Source: Burkholderiales bacterium
GTDB lineage: Bacteria; Pseudomonadota; Gammaproteobacteria; Burkholderiales; Burkholderiaceae_C
Reading direction: 5' to 3'
Length of the DNA stretch: 53,287 bases
NCBI GenBank assembly: GCA_028868855.1
Contig: JAGWTR010000002.1
Span: 452,030-505,316, forward strand
How positions within the stretch are numbered: the stretch's first letter is position 1; every line of letters begins with the position of its first letter. The notes under the pieces were generated by a model. It made no database searches. It saw only the letters and a program-made list of their open reading frames with translations, and was not told the origin of the DNA. A program made the translations under genes and the position numbers. Positions 33,461-43,355 of the stretch are shown here, one piece after another.

Positions 33461-33747
33461 CGCAGGGAGGCGCCATCTTTGCTTGCCCGACCCTGGGTCG
33501 TGCCGCCACCGTGACCTAACCCACCCTGCAAACCGAGGGTCTTTATAGCCTGGTGGTGCTGGCTCCGGGTTTTTGGCTGGCCCAGGGCTACTACACCTGG
33601 CTGGCCGAGCGCGTGGCCTCGCATGGCTTGGTGGTGTTCATCAAGCGGTTTGTGGACGATGACCGCCGCTGCACGCCCTCCACCCGGGGCAGCAGCCCGG
33701 AGTCGTCGCGTGACGAATCACACGGCAGTTGGTGGCAGCTGCCGTGA
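33461..33747 (+). pseudogene. Fossil of a chlorophyllase/PETase-like alpha/beta hydrolase
   Basis: One frame reads GGAIFACPTLGRAATVT, then a TAA at 33517-33519, then PTLQTEGLYSLVVLAPGF followed by WLAERVASHGLVV, and soon loses similarity. The block resembles the N-terminal part of secreted chlorophyllase/dienelactone/PETase-type hydrolases (a G-G-x-I-x-x-P-T strand, then V-x-APGF and W-LA-x-x-LASHG-x-VV). The nucleophile serine elbow, acid and His are absent, as is a signal peptide. It is inferred to be a truncated and interrupted remnant left between the spermidine-synthase-like gene and gcvP. Confidence 0.6.
33721..33746. other. Inverted repeat before the gcvP 3' end
   Basis: CACGGCAG and CTGCCGTG form a perfect 8-bp stem with a 10-base loop, 12 bases from the gcvP stop. 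There is no U tract on either strand, so if it ends transcription it does so weakly. Confidence 0.35.
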
Positions 33748-33758
33748 TCTGGGCGCTG

Positions 33759-36662
33759 TCAAACGGCGTAGTCGCTGACCGGCATGCACGAACAGAACAG
33801 GTTGCGGTCGCCGTAGACGTTGTCCACGCGGCCCACTGGCACCCAGTACTTCTGTTGACGCAGGCTGGCCACGGGGTAGGCCGCTTCTTCGCGGCTATAG
33901 GCATGGGGCCAGTCGCCCTTGAGCAGTGATGCTGCCGTGTGCGGGGCGTTTTTCAAGGGGTTGTCGTCTTGTGGCCAGGCGCCTTGTTCGACCTTGCGGA
34001 TTTCTTTGCGGATGGCGATCATGGCGTCGCAGAAGCGGTCCAGTTCAAACTGTGATTCGCTCTCGGTCGGCTCGACCATCAAGGTGCCGGCCACGGGGAA
34101 GCTGAGCGTCGGAGCGTGGAAGCCATAGTCGATCAGGCGCTTGGCCACGTCTTCGGCGGAGACGCCGCTGGCGTCCTTCAAGGGGCGCAGGTCCAGGATG
34201 CATTCGTGGGCCACGCCACCGCCCTTGATGGCGGGATTACCGCTGCTGAAGTGGATGTCGTAATGGTCGGCCAGACGGGCAGCTACATAGTTGGCGTTGA
34301 GGATGGCCACTTCGGTGGCGGCTTTCAGGCCGTCCGGGCCCATCATGCGCACGTACATCCAACTGATGGGCAACACGGCCGCGTTGCCCAGCGCCGCTGC
34401 GGAGACGGCACCGACTTGCTCATCGGTGCCGATGCCGGTGGCACGATGTGCGGGCAGGTAGGGCACCAGGTCCTCCACCACGCAGACGGGGCCGACGCCA
34501 GGGCCGCCACCGCCGTGGGGGATGCAGAAGGTTTTGTGCAGGTTGAGATGACTCACGTCGCCGCCAAACTCACCCGGGGCGGCCAGTCCAACCAGAGCGT
34601 TCATGTTGGCACCGTCCACGTAGACACGCCCGCCGTGCTGGTGCACCAGGGTACAGAGCTCTTTTACGCGGGTCTCGAACACGCCGTAGGTGGATGGGTA
34701 GGTGATCATCACTGCGGCGAGATGGGCGCTGTGCAACTCGCATTTGGCGCGCAGGTCGTCCAGGTCGACGTTGCCATCGGCATCGCACTTGGTGACCACC
34801 ACGGTCATGCCAGCCATGTGGGCGCTGGCGGGGTTGGTGCCGTGCGCTGATTCAGGGATCAGGCAGATGTTGCGGTGGCCTTGGCCCTGGGCCTCGTGGT
34901 AGGCCTTGATGACCAGCAGGCCGGCGTATTCGCCTTGCGAGCCAGCGTTGGGTTGCAGGCTGATCCCGGCGTAGCCCGTGGCCTGACACAACCAGGCGCG
35001 CAGTTGCTCGTCCAGCAGGTCGTAGCCTTGCAACTGGTCGCGCGGGGCGAAGGGGTGGATGTTGGCGAACTCGGGCCAGGTGATGGGGATCATCTCGCTG
35101 GTGGCGTTGAGCTTCATGGTGCATGAGCCCAGCGGGATCATGGTGCGGTCTAGGGCCAGGTCCTTGTCGGACAGGGCGCGCAGGTAGCGCAGCATTTCGG
35201 TCTCGGAGTGGTGCGTGTTGAAAACCGGATGCGTGAGGAAGTCGCTGGTGCGCACCAACGAGGGGGGGATGGTCAGCGACACGCCGGCATCGAACGCGGC
35301 GAAGGAGGGCAGGGCCTTGTCGCCCGCGAACGCTGCCCACAGGTCGATGATGTCGTCGCGGGTGGTGGTCTCGTCCAGCGAGATGGTGATGCTGTCGACG
35401 CTGGCGGCGCGCAGATTGATGCCGGATTTTCGCGCAGCAGTCAGTACGGCATCGCGGTCATCGGCGAGTACCTGGATGGTGTCGAAGTAGGTGGTGTGGA
35501 TGATGGTTCGGCCCAGCGATTTGAGGCCTTCGGCCAGGATGGCGGTGTAGCTGGCCACGCGCAAGGCAATGCGTTTGAGGCCTTGCGGTCCGTGGTAGAC
35601 CGCGTACATGCTGGCGATCACTGCCGGTAGCACTTGGGCGGTGCAGATGTTGGAGGTGGCTTTTTCGCGGCGGATGTGTTGTTCGCGCGTTTGCAGGGCC
35701 AGGCGGTAGGCCGGGGTGCCGTGGGTGTCGACGCTAACGCCGACCAGACGGCCCGGCATGGAGCGCTTGAAGTCGTCGCGGGTGGCCATGTAGGCGGCGT
35801 GCGGGCCGCCGTTGCCCATGGGCATGCCAAAGCGCTGGGTGTTGCCCACGGCGATGTCAGCGCCCAGTTCGCCCGGCGAGGTCAGCATGGTCAAGGCCAG
35901 CAGGTCGGCGGCCACGATGGCCAGCGCGCCCTTGGCGTGCAGCGCATCGATGAGCGGGCGCAGGTCGCGCACCTGGCCATTCACGCCGGGGTATTGCATC
36001 AGGGCGGCAAAGCAGTCATGGCTTTGCACGTGTTCGGCCAGTTGGGCGGCATGCACCATGTCAACGGTGATGCCCAATGGCCGGGCACGTGTTTGGATCA
36101 CTTCGAGGGTCTGGGGCAGCACATCGTGACAGACCACGAAGCGGGTGCTCTTGGACTTGCCAGCGCGCATGGCCAGGGTCATGGCTTCCGCAGCCGAGGT
36201 GGCCTCGTCCAGCATGGACGAGTTGGCAATGGCCATGCCGGTCAGGTCGCACACCATGGTCTGAAAGTTGACCAGGGCTTCCATGCGTCCTTGCGAGATT
36301 TCGGCCTGGTAGGGCGTGTAGGCGGTGTACCAGGCGGGGTTCTCCAGGATGTTGCGCAGGATGACGCCTGGGGTGTGCGTGCCGTAATAACCCTGGCCGA
36401 TGAAGTTGCGCATCAGGCGGTTCTTGGCCGCGATGGCTTTCAGTTCAGCCAAGGCTTGTGCCTCACCCAACGCTGCTGGCAGTTGCATCGGCGCGGGGCG
36501 CTTGATCGAGGCGGGAACGATGCCGTCGATCAAGGCTTGGCGCGAGGTCACGCCGACCACGCTGAGCATGTGGGCCTGTTCGTCGTCCCAGGGCCCCAGG
36601 TGTCGGGCTTGGAATTCAGCGGCATTTTCCAGTTCAGCGAGGGTGGGGGTGGTGGTCAGCAT
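33759..36662 (-). CDS. gcvP: Glycine dehydrogenase (decarboxylating), P-protein
   Basis: GcvP decarboxylates glycine with pyridoxal phosphate and passes the aminomethyl group to lipoyl-GcvH. The 967-residue product is the long fused form (alpha plus beta halves). It has RHLGPWDDE at the N-terminus, [18 protein letters not shown], and in the C-terminal half the PLP lysine in [18 protein letters not shown] followed by the glycine-rich loop. It is the last gene of gcvT-gcvH-gcvP on the minus strand, 55 bases after gcvH, under the upstream glycine riboswitch. Confidence 0.98.
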   Translation of the reverse strand: MLTTTPTLAELENAAEFQARHLGPWDDEQAHMLSVVGVTSRQALIDGIVPASIKRPAPMQLPAALGEAQALAELKAIAAKNRLMRNFIGQGYYGTHTPGVILRNILENPAWYTAYTPYQAEISQGRMEALVNFQTMVCDLTGMAIANSSMLDEATSAAEAMTLAMRAGKSKSTRFVVCHDVLPQTLEVIQTRARPLGITVDMVHAAQLAEHVQSHDCFAALMQYPGVNGQVRDLRPLIDALHAKGALAIVAADLLALTMLTSPGELGADIAVGNTQRFGMPMGNGGPHAAYMATRDDFKRSMPGRLVGVSVDTHGTPAYRLALQTREQHIRREKATSNICTAQVLPAVIASMYAVYHGPQGLKRIALRVASYTAILAEGLKSLGRTIIHTTYFDTIQVLADDRDAVLTAARKSGINLRAASVDSITISLDETTTRDDIIDLWAAFAGDKALPSFAAFDAGVSLTIPPSLVRTSDFLTHPVFNTHHSETEMLRYLRALSDKDLALDRTMIPLGSCTMKLNATSEMIPITWPEFANIHPFAPRDQLQGYDLLDEQLRAWLCQATGYAGISLQPNAGSQGEYAGLLVIKAYHEAQGQGHRNICLIPESAHGTNPASAHMAGMTVVVTKCDADGNVDLDDLRAKCELHSAHLAAVMITYPSTYGVFETRVKELCTLVHQHGGRVYVDGANMNALVGLAAPGEFGGDVSHLNLHKTFCIPHGGGGPGVGPVCVVEDLVPYLPAHRATGIGTDEQVGAVSAAALGNAAVLPISWMYVRMMGPDGLKAATEVAILNANYVAARLADHYDIHFSSGNPAIKGGGVAHECILDLRPLKDASGVSAEDVAKRLIDYGFHAPTLSFPVAGTLMVEPTESESQFELDRFCDAMIAIRKEIRKVEQGAWPQDDNPLKNAPHTAASLLKGDWPHAYSREEAAYPVASLRQQKYWVPVGRVDNVYGDRNLFCSCMPVSDYAV

Positions 36663-36717
36663 GATGGCGGTGGGTCAGGTCAGGGGTACGACAGCAACAG
36701 CAAGGGCAAGGCGGCGG

Positions 36718-37092
36718 TCAGGCGCTCTTGACCAGATCGTCGTAGGCGGTCTGGTCCATCAGCGCGTCCAATTCGGACGGGTTGGACAACTTGACCTTGA
36801 AGAACCAGCCAGCCTTGAGCGGGTCGCTGTTGGCCAGGGATGGGTCATCGCGCAGGGCTTCGTTGACGGCGGTGATTTCGCCGCTGACGGGCATGTAGAC
36901 GTCGGCGGCGGCCTTGACGGACTCGACCACACCAGCCACATCTGCGGGTTTGAAGGTGGCGCCCACGGCGGGCAGGTCCACATAAACCACGTCACCCAGA
37001 GCGTCCTGAGCGTGGTCGGTGATGCCCACGGTGGCGGTGCCGTCGGCTTCGATTTGCAGCCACTCGTGGTCGGGCGTGTACTTGATGGTCAT
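36718..37092 (-). CDS. gcvH: Glycine cleavage system H protein
   Basis: GcvH carries the lipoyl arm that shuttles the aminomethyl group between GcvP, GcvT and the L-protein. The 124-residue product has [14 protein letters not shown] at the N-terminus and the lipoylation lysine in [19 protein letters not shown] at about residue 64, with normal length. It lies between gcvT and gcvP. Confidence 0.98.
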   Translation of the reverse strand: MTIKYTPDHEWLQIEADGTATVGITDHAQDALGDVVYVDLPAVGATFKPADVAGVVESVKAAADVYMPVSGEITAVNEALRDDPSLANSDPLKAGWFFKVKLSNPSELDALMDQTAYDDLVKSA

Positions 37093-37153
37093 GGTGATTC
37101 CTTGATCAAAAAATGAAAGTATCCGGGATATGGGCGGCTCAAGCCGTGAGGCG

Positions 37154-38293
37154 TTAGCCGCGGTAATAACGATTGGGCACGAAGGGCAGGCTGGTGACGG
37201 TCATGGGCACGCGCTTGTCGCGCACCAGGGCGAACACCGGCGTGCCAAGGGCTGCCTGCGCGGTGGCCACGTAGGCCAGGGCCACGGGCTGGTTGATGCT
37301 GGGGCCGAGCGAGCCGCTGGTGACCATGCCCAGGGGACTGCCGTCTTCGGCGACCACCTGCGCACCTTCACGAACGGGCACGCGTTCCGTGCTGATCAGG
37401 CCGACCCGTTTGCGGGCCACACCCTGGCTGAATTGGGCGTCAATGATGGCCGCGCCGGGGTAGCCTCCCGCACGCGCGCCTCCTGCGCGGCGCACCTTCT
37501 GGATGGCCCAGGTCAAGGCGCCTTCGATGGGGGTGGTTTCGGTGTTGATGTCGTGGCCGTACAAGCACAGGCCAGCTTCCAGGCGCAGGGTGTCGCGTGC
37601 GCCCAGGCCGATGGGCTTGACCTCGGGTTGGGCGAGCAGGGCGCGGGCCAGTTGGTCGGCCTTGTCGCTGGGGACAGAGATCTCGAAGCCGTCTTCGCCT
37701 GTGTAACCCGAGCGGGTCAGGAAGCAATCAATGCCATCGATCACGAAATGGCCGCCGGTCATGAAGGTCAAGGCCTGCACGCCAGCGTTCAGGCGGGCCA
37801 GGGCCGTGACGGCCTGTGGGCCTTGCAGGGCCAACAGGGCCTGGTCGGGCAGGGCTTGTACGGTGCAGCGCTGGCCAATGTGCTTTTGCAGGTGGGCGAT
37901 GTCTTGCGTCTTGCAGGCGGCGTTGACGACCACGAACAGATCGTCCTGGCGACGCGTGACCATGAGGTCGTCCAAGATGCCTCCGGCCTCATTGGTGAAC
38001 AGGGCGTAACGTTGCTTGAACACGGCCAGGTCCACGATGTCCACGGGCACCAGGGATTCGAGCGCGGCGCCAGCATCGGCCCCTTTGAGCAGGACCTGAC
38101 CCATGTGTGAGACGTCGAACAGTCCCGCCGCAGTGCGAGTGTGCTTGTGCTCGGTCATGATGCCGGTGGCGTACTGCACGGGCATGTCGTAGCCGCCGAA
38201 AGGCACCATCTTGGCGCCCAGTTCAAGGTGCAGGGCGTGGAGCGGTGTCTTCAGCAGCGGCTGGCTGGGTGAATGGGAAGTGTCAGCGGACAT
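37154..38293 (-). CDS. gcvT: Aminomethyltransferase (glycine cleavage T protein)
   Basis: GcvT releases ammonia from the aminomethyl-lipoyl group and forms 5,10-methylene-tetrahydrofolate. The 379-residue product has [25 protein letters not shown] near its start, [11 protein letters not shown] with the catalytic Asp region, [11 protein letters not shown], and [16 protein letters not shown] at the folate site. The frame is open upstream into the riboswitch, but those codons are non-coding RNA; the ATG at 38293 ([11 protein letters not shown]) is the start. It is the first gene of gcvTHP. Confidence 0.97.
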   Translation of the reverse strand: MSADTSHSPSQPLLKTPLHALHLELGAKMVPFGGYDMPVQYATGIMTEHKHTRTAAGLFDVSHMGQVLLKGADAGAALESLVPVDIVDLAVFKQRYALFTNEAGGILDDLMVTRRQDDLFVVVNAACKTQDIAHLQKHIGQRCTVQALPDQALLALQGPQAVTALARLNAGVQALTFMTGGHFVIDGIDCFLTRSGYTGEDGFEISVPSDKADQLARALLAQPEVKPIGLGARDTLRLEAGLCLYGHDINTETTPIEGALTWAIQKVRRAGGARAGGYPGAAIIDAQFSQGVARKRVGLISTERVPVREGAQVVAEDGSPLGMVTSGSLGPSINQPVALAYVATAQAALGTPVFALVRDKRVPMTVTSLPFVPNRYYRG

Positions 38294-38391
38294 GGCAAAA
38301 CCGAGCGGCGAGGCTCGCAAGGGCAAGTGAGCAGTCGCACAGGCTTGATGGCCTGCGTCGACTTCGTTCCGGGATCGAAACCCCGGGGCTG

Positions 38392-38625
38392 CCCTCGCTG
38401 TCCGCTTTACCTGAGAGATTGACCCGTCGCGGCCATGCATGACGCGCGTTGCGGGCTTGCCCCTTCGGTGGGTTGGCTGCATCGCCAACCTCTCTCCAGT
38501 GAGGATCACTCTGAAACAGAGTGCTTGCCAGTCCTTTTGCCTGAGCGTTTGGGCCTGAAATCATTCAGGCCCTGCGCCTTCGGCGACCCATTTCGTCACA
38601 AGGGCGAACGGGTTCTCTCCTAGCA
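38392..38625 (-). promoter_or_regulatory. Tandem glycine riboswitch upstream of gcvT
   Basis: On the minus strand two glycine aptamers follow one another. Aptamer 1 (about 38505-38622) starts GGAGAGAAC, has CGCCGAAGGCGCAGG, and ends in AAACGCTCAGGCAAAAGGAC. Aptamer 2 (about 38392-38500) starts ACTGGAGAGAGG, has CACCGAAGGGGCAAG, and ends in AATCTCTCAGGTAAAGCGGAC. These are the conserved cores of the gcvT RNA class, which binds glycine and usually switches gcv operons on. Roughly 100 bases with two small stems, the likely expression platform, lie between it and the gcvT ATG. Confidence 0.95.
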
Positions 38626-38631
38626 ACCGCG

Positions 38632-38637
38632 ATTGTA
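38632..38637 (-). promoter_or_regulatory. -10 element for the riboswitch-gcvTHP transcript
   Basis: TACAAT on the minus strand lies 7 bases before the first conserved riboswitch bases, placing the start of transcription almost exactly at the aptamer 5' end. No good -35 is visible. Confidence 0.5.
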
Positions 38638-38772
38638 TGCGAGGCGTTTGGGGTGTGGGTGGGAAATGCTCACACGCCAACCGGATCTTCGCCGCCATGG
38701 GGTCAACCCCAGCATGGGTGTGAACTTCCAGCTAACATAAGTACCCCGCATGAGCGGGTTAAGGATTCAGGA

Positions 38773-39426
38773 ATGTCATCGGATGTGACCCATAACACGC
38801 TAGCCTCGGACAAGGCCGGCGACAACAATTCGGCTTCAACCCCCGTGACCCTGGCGGCTCAAGCCCGCATCCCTACACAGCACGGCACCTTCACCATGAA
38901 GCTGTTTCGCGAAGACGCGTCCGGTCTGGAGCACGTTGCACTGGTGATGGGCGACGTGACGGGCAGTGCCCTGGTGCGGGTTCATTCCGAATGCATGACC
39001 GGCGACGTGTTTGGCTCGCTGCGTTGCGATTGCGGCCCCCAGCTGCACACCGCGTTGGAGCGCATTGGCGCCGAAGGCCGTGGCGTGCTGGTGTATTTGC
39101 GCCAGGAAGGGCGCGGCATCGGCCTGATCAACAAGCTCAAGGCCTATGAACTGCAGGACGAAGGCCTTGACACCGTGGAGGCCAACCTGCGCCTGGGCTT
39201 TGCCGCCGACCTGCGCAATTTTGAAGTCGCTGCCGAGATCCTGGATCAGCTGGGTGTGACCTCGGTGCGGTTGATGACCAACAATCCCCGCAAAGTGGCC
39301 ACGCTGGAAAAGCATGGCGTGAAAGTGGTGGAACGGGTGCCGCTGCGCAGCGATGCCCAACCCGAAAACGAACGCTATCTGGCAACCAAGGCCAGCAAGC
39401 TCGGACACCACATCGACTGGTTGTGA
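38773..39426 (+). CDS. ribA: GTP cyclohydrolase II
   Basis: RibA opens GTP to the diaminopyrimidine precursor of riboflavin, releasing formate and pyrophosphate. The 217-residue stand-alone enzyme has the zinc ligands in [18 protein letters not shown] at about residues 75-92, the catalytic [16 protein letters not shown], and [14 protein letters not shown]. The ATG at 38773 follows AGGA; the upstream open frame from 38653 is not conserved. The 140-base gap before it contains two small hairpins (38698-38711; 38745-38758, just upstream of the ribosome binding site), and no FMN riboswitch is visible. Confidence 0.95.
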   Translation: MSSDVTHNTLASDKAGDNNSASTPVTLAAQARIPTQHGTFTMKLFREDASGLEHVALVMGDVTGSALVRVHSECMTGDVFGSLRCDCGPQLHTALERIGAEGRGVLVYLRQEGRGIGLINKLKAYELQDEGLDTVEANLRLGFAADLRNFEVAAEILDQLGVTSVRLMTNNPRKVATLEKHGVKVVERVPLRSDAQPENERYLATKASKLGHHIDWL

Positions 39427-39465
39427 ATCTGTGCGCGAAGCGCAGTTGCCTTGACAGGGTTCACC

Positions 39466-39600
39466 TCACTCAAGAGCCTGCTCGTAATCGTTCAGTGAAG
39501 TCCGCCGCGACAAGGTGAGCAGCGCTGCCAGTGGATGCGCGCGAATCAGGTCGTGCATCACATCCAGCCGAGTTTCTTCAAAGTGCTTTGGTGAGTACAT
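39466..39600 (-). pseudogene. N-terminal fossil of a PaiB-type FMN-binding regulator
   Basis: On the minus strand an ATG at 39600 opens [18 protein letters not shown] then [13 protein letters not shown], the conserved N-terminus of PaiB/FMN-binding negative transcriptional regulators (about 200 residues when intact). Similarity stops after TLS and the frame ends at TGA after 44 residues. The rest of the flavin-reductase-like domain is missing, so this is a truncated remnant, or at most a very short relic peptide, between ribA and rimO. Confidence 0.65.
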
Positions 39601-39629
39601 GGGACAGTTTTACCCGACAATCCACCCCT

Positions 39630-41048
39630 ATGACGTCTTTTCTCATTCCTCCCACCGTTTCCGCCACCACCGGGTCGGGCGCCGCGCCCAAAATCGGTTT
39701 TGTGAGCCTTGGTTGCCCCAAGGCCCTGACGGATTCCGAACTGATCCTGACGCAACTGCGTGCCGAGGGCTACGACACTTCCAAAACCTTTGACGGGGCC
39801 GATTTGGTCATCGTCAACACCTGCGGCTTCATCGATGACGCCGTCAAGGAAAGCCTGGACACCATCGGCGAGGCGTTGTCTGAAAATGGCAAGGTCATCG
39901 TGACGGGTTGTCTGGGCGCCAAATCCGGTGCCGACGGCGGCAACCTGATCCGCCAGGTGCATCCCAAGGTGCTGGCGGTCACGGGCCCCCATGCCACGCA
40001 AGAGGTGATGGACGCTGTACACCTGCATGTGCCCAAGCCCCACGACCCCTTCCTCGACCTGGTGCCCGAATCGCGCGGCGTCGCCGGCATCAAGCTCACG
40101 CCCAGGCACTATGCCTACCTGAAGATCAGTGAAGGCTGCAACCATCGTTGCACTTTCTGCATCATCCCCAGCATGCGCGGAGATCTGGTCTCACGCCCCA
40201 TTGGCGACGTGCTGAACGAAGCGCGTGCGCTGTTTGAGTCGGGCGTGAAGGAGTTGCTGGTCATCAGCCAGGACACCAGCGCTTATGGCGTCGACGTCAA
40301 ATACCGCACTGGTTTTTGGGATGGCAAGCCCGTCAAGACCAAGCTGTTCGACTTGGCCGAGCAACTGGCCGCCCTGGCACAGCAGCACGGCGCGTGGGTG
40401 CGCATGCACTATGTCTACCCCTATCCGCATGTCGACGAGATCCTCCCCTTGATGGCGCAGGGGCTGGTGCTGCCTTACCTGGACGTGCCGTTTCAGCACT
40501 CGCACCCCGATGTGCTCAAGCGCATGAAGCGCCCGGCCAGCGGAGAGAAAAACCTCGAACGTCTGCAGCGCTGGCGCGAGATCTGTCCGGAGATCGTGGT
40601 GCGCAGTACTTTCATCGCCGGCTTTCCGGGCGAGACCGAGGCAGAGTTTGACCACCTGCTCGACTTCCTGCGCGAAGCGCAGATCGACCGAGCCGGTTGC
40701 TTTGCCTATTCGCCTGTGGAGGGCGCCACGGCCAACGATCTACCCGGTGCCTTGCCGCAGGAGGTGCGTGAGGAACGCCAGGCCCGCTTCATGGCCGTGG
40801 CTGAGCAGGTGTCGATCGCCAAGCTGCAACGCCGCGTGGGCGCCACCATGCAGGTGCTGGTTGACAGTGCCCCGGCCCTGGGTCGCAAGGGCGGGGTGGG
40901 GCGCTCCTATGCCGATGCGCCCGAGATCGACGGTACCGTGCGTCTGCTACCGCCCGAAAAGGCCAGCAAAACCTTGAAAGTGGGCGAGTTCACCAAGGCG
41001 CGCATCGTGGCGGTCGAGGGCCATGACTTGATTGGCCTGCCGATTTGA
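39630..41048 (+). CDS. rimO: Ribosomal protein S12 methylthiotransferase RimO
   Basis: RimO is a radical-SAM enzyme that methylthiolates the conserved aspartate of ribosomal protein S12. The 472-residue product has the UPF0004 domain with three cluster cysteines ([34 protein letters not shown]), the radical-SAM motif [18 protein letters not shown] at about residues 168-185, and a C-terminal TRAM domain ending HDLIGLPI. The ATG at 39630 is chosen; the frame upstream runs through the PaiB fossil. Confidence 0.96.
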   Translation: MTSFLIPPTVSATTGSGAAPKIGFVSLGCPKALTDSELILTQLRAEGYDTSKTFDGADLVIVNTCGFIDDAVKESLDTIGEALSENGKVIVTGCLGAKSGADGGNLIRQVHPKVLAVTGPHATQEVMDAVHLHVPKPHDPFLDLVPESRGVAGIKLTPRHYAYLKISEGCNHRCTFCIIPSMRGDLVSRPIGDVLNEARALFESGVKELLVISQDTSAYGVDVKYRTGFWDGKPVKTKLFDLAEQLAALAQQHGAWVRMHYVYPYPHVDEILPLMAQGLVLPYLDVPFQHSHPDVLKRMKRPASGEKNLERLQRWREICPEIVVRSTFIAGFPGETEAEFDHLLDFLREAQIDRAGCFAYSPVEGATANDLPGALPQEVREERQARFMAVAEQVSIAKLQRRVGATMQVLVDSAPALGRKGGVGRSYADAPEIDGTVRLLPPEKASKTLKVGEFTKARIVAVEGHDLIGLPI

Positions 41049-41061
41049 GTGAGGGGGCTGG

Positions 41062-41568
41062 TCAGCCCGGCTTGCTGAACCCCGCCTCAATCCATGCAGT
41101 CGCACTGGCCGGCGTCAGCTTGAAATTCGCCGGGACACGCACCTGGGCCACCTGGCCCCCGCCTTCATCGTGGGCGGCCAGCAGTGCATGCGGCTCATAC
41201 TCATCAGCCACGATGTCGAGTGTCACGTCCCAGCGTGCCGTGGCGGTGCTCACCACAAGGTGTTTGTGAAGCATCGCGTGCAGTTGCTGCTCGTGGCGGC
41301 GCAGCACCTCCGAGGCGGTTTTGACCAAGGTGTTGAATGCTGAGACGTCCAGTGGTTTGGGGTTTTTCTTGTCGCGCCCCATGGTCCACGGGCCGACCAG
41401 CGCCGACTCGCGTTCACCATCCTTGAGCATCTCCACGGCCCAGCCGTCATCATCTTCGTTCTTGATGATGCGGGCGGTCCAGCCGTTGTCGGACCACAGG
41501 CGAGGCTCCTTCACCGATGGGAGCGTGTCATCGGGATCGATCAAGGCATTCGGATTGTTTGAGGGCAT
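41062..41568 (-). CDS. Conserved hypothetical protein
   Basis: I do not recognise a named family. The 168-residue soluble, acidic protein starts MPSNNPNALIDPDDTLPSV, with no signal peptide or membrane helix. It has a Trp-rich first half (LWSDNGWTARIIKNEDDDGWAVEM; VGPWTMGRDKKNPKPLD) and a helical middle with FNTLVKTASEVLRRHEQQLHAMLHK. Its codon use matches its neighbours. It converges on rimO with a 13-base gap and is divergent from the beta-lyase gene. The start could instead be a GTG at 41589. Confidence 0.72.
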   Translation of the reverse strand: MPSNNPNALIDPDDTLPSVKEPRLWSDNGWTARIIKNEDDDGWAVEMLKDGERESALVGPWTMGRDKKNPKPLDVSAFNTLVKTASEVLRRHEQQLHAMLHKHLVVSTATARWDVTLDIVADEYEPHALLAAHDEGGGQVAQVRVPANFKLTPASATAWIEAGFSKPG

Positions 41569-41636
41569 GATCCCGATCTTACGTCTCACCGACCTGTGGG
41601 CATGGGTCGGCCTCCAATCTCATTTAGCATCTTGAA

Positions 41637-42851
41637 ATGAGCCAGCGAAAAAATGTCCCCAAAGCCACCAGCACACAGCTGATCCATCACTGCTATGAGC
41701 CTCCTGCAGGCTTTAAATCGGTCGTGCCGGGCATTCACAAAGCATCAACCGTTATTTTTGAGAACACGGCGGCTCTGCGGGCTCGGCAGTGGAAAGACAA
41801 GACCGGCTACACCTACGGGCTGCACGGCACGCCCAGCACCTTCACGCTGGAAGAGCGCCTGGCCACTCTGGAGGGCGGCCTTCAAACACTGCTCACGCCC
41901 AGCGGACTGGCGGCCATTGCGATGGTCGACATGGCTTTACTCAGCGCCGGCGACGAGGTCCTGATTCCCGACAACGCCTATGGCCCCAACAAAGACCTGG
42001 CGCGCGCCGAGTTGGCCCACTGGGGCGTCACGCACCGCTTCTACGACCCCTTGCGGGCCGATGATCTGGCGGCCTTGATCACGCCCAAAACCAAGCTCGT
42101 GTGGCTGGAGGCGGCCGGCTCGGTGACCCTGGAGTTCCCCGATCTGATCGGCCTGTTGCGCGTGGCTCGTCAGCATTCCCATGTCGTCGTGGCGCTGGAC
42201 AACACCTGGGGCGCCGGACTGGCGTTCGATGCCTTTGCGTTCGACAACGTTGATGGCCAGGCGCAAGGTGCGGACATCTCCGTGCATGCGCTCACCAAAT
42301 ATCCATCGGGCGGTGCGGATGTGCTGATGGGATCGATCACCACGCGCACCGAATCCTTGCACCTCAAACTGAAGATGACGCACATGCGCATGGGCCTGGG
42401 CGTGGGTGGCAACGATGTCGAAGCAATCCTGCGCGGCTTGCCCACGCTGCCACTGCGTTATGCCGCTCAAGATGCGGCAGCTCGTCAGATTGCGCAGTGG
42501 TGGACGACCCGATCCGAGGTGTCTCAGGTCCTGAACCCCGCGCTGCCCGGTTCACCGGGGCATGCCCACTGGGCGCAGTTGTGCCGGGCAGCGGCCGGCT
42601 TGGTGTCGGTGGTGTTTGACCAACGCTATGGCGCAGCTCACATTGATGCGTTCATTGATGCGCTGAATCTGTTCAAGATTGGCTATTCATGGGGCGGGCC
42701 GGTGAGCTTGGCGGTGCCCTACCACCTGCAAGCCATGCGCGCGCTGGGCGAGGTGCCGCAGGGCACCCTGGTGCGCCTGGCCATTGGCCTGGAAGATCCG
42801 CAGGATTTGATCGCTGACCTGGAGCAGGCCCTGATGGCCTTGAAAGGCTAA
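41637..42851 (+). CDS. metC: Cystathionine beta-lyase (PLP-dependent)
   Basis: MetC-type enzymes cleave cystathionine to homocysteine, pyruvate and ammonia. The 404-residue Cys/Met-metabolism PLP protein has [24 protein letters not shown] (split over about residues 58-81), the [13 protein letters not shown]sp that pairs with the PLP ring nitrogen, and the Schiff-base lysine in [18 protein letters not shown] at about residue 221. The C-terminal [20 protein letters not shown] also fits. The branch fits cystathionine beta-lyase best, though other beta- or gamma-lyases are possible. It converges on smpB with a 4-base overlap of stop codons. Confidence 0.86.
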   Translation: MSQRKNVPKATSTQLIHHCYEPPAGFKSVVPGIHKASTVIFENTAALRARQWKDKTGYTYGLHGTPSTFTLEERLATLEGGLQTLLTPSGLAAIAMVDMALLSAGDEVLIPDNAYGPNKDLARAELAHWGVTHRFYDPLRADDLAALITPKTKLVWLEAAGSVTLEFPDLIGLLRVARQHSHVVVALDNTWGAGLAFDAFAFDNVDGQAQGADISVHALTKYPSGGADVLMGSITTRTESLHLKLKMTHMRMGLGVGGNDVEAILRGLPTLPLRYAAQDAAARQIAQWWTTRSEVSQVLNPALPGSPGHAHWAQLCRAAAGLVSVVFDQRYGAAHIDAFIDALNLFKIGYSWGGPVSLAVPYHLQAMRALGEVPQGTLVRLAIGLEDPQDLIADLEQALMALKG

Positions 42852-43312
42852 TCCTTCGGATTGGACGAGACCTTGTGTCTCATCATCCGGCCCTTTTCCC
42901 GCTCCCATTCGCGGTCTTTGATGGTGTTGCGCTTGTCGTGCTCGGCCTTGCCCTTGGCCAGTGCGATCTCGGCCTTGACGTAGCTGCCTTTGAAATGCAG
43001 GTTCAAGGGGACCAGCGTGTAGCCTTTTTGCTCCGTCTTGCCAATCAGGCGGCGGATTTCCTGGCGGTTCAGTAGCAATTTCTTGGTGCGGTCGGCCTCG
43101 GGCGTGATGTGGGTCGACGCAGACCGCAGGGCATTGATGCGCAAGCCGATCAGGAATAACTCGCCATCGCGTATCGTGACGTAGCCGTCCGTCAATTGCA
43201 CCTGGCCAGCGCGAATCGCTTTGACTTCCCAGCCCTCCAGCACAATGCCCGCCTCGAATCGCTCTTCGATGTGGTAATTGAACAGTGCTTTGCGGTTTTC
43301 GGCGATGGTCAT
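42848..43312 (-). CDS. smpB: SsrA-binding protein SmpB
   Basis: SmpB binds tmRNA and brings it to stalled ribosomes for trans-translation. The 154-residue product has [57 protein letters not shown] split over about residues 97-119, and the basic C-terminal tail [16 protein letters not shown] that enters the mRNA channel. tmRNA itself is not in the window. It is divergent from ratA over a 42-base gap. Confidence 0.98.
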   Translation of the reverse strand: MTIAENRKALFNYHIEERFEAGIVLEGWEVKAIRAGQVQLTDGYVTIRDGELFLIGLRINALRSASTHITPEADRTKKLLLNRQEIRRLIGKTEQKGYTLVPLNLHFKGSYVKAEIALAKGKAEHDKRNTIKDREWEREKGRMMRHKVSSNPKD

Positions 43313-43337
43313 GGTGCGGAGAAGGAGTCAGTGTCCC

Positions 43338-43355
43338 TAGAATGGCGACATTCTA
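43338..43355. promoter_or_regulatory. Palindromic divergent -10 elements between smpB and ratA
   Basis: The perfect inverted repeat TAGAATG-gcga-CATTCTA gives a TAGAAT -10-like hexamer on each strand. The right arm ends at the first base of the ratA ATG, so a plus-strand transcript would have almost no leader. It could be an operator, a pair of back-to-back promoters, or both. Confidence 0.4.

Noticed and set aside
35634..36731. A 365-residue plus-strand frame opposite gcvP
   Set aside because: It is antisense to the conserved first half of gcvP with repetitive Gly/His/Gln composition and no domain.
38641..38772. An FMN riboswitch in front of ribA
   Set aside because: The gap has two short hairpins but none of the conserved FMN aptamer segments, and it is too short for one.
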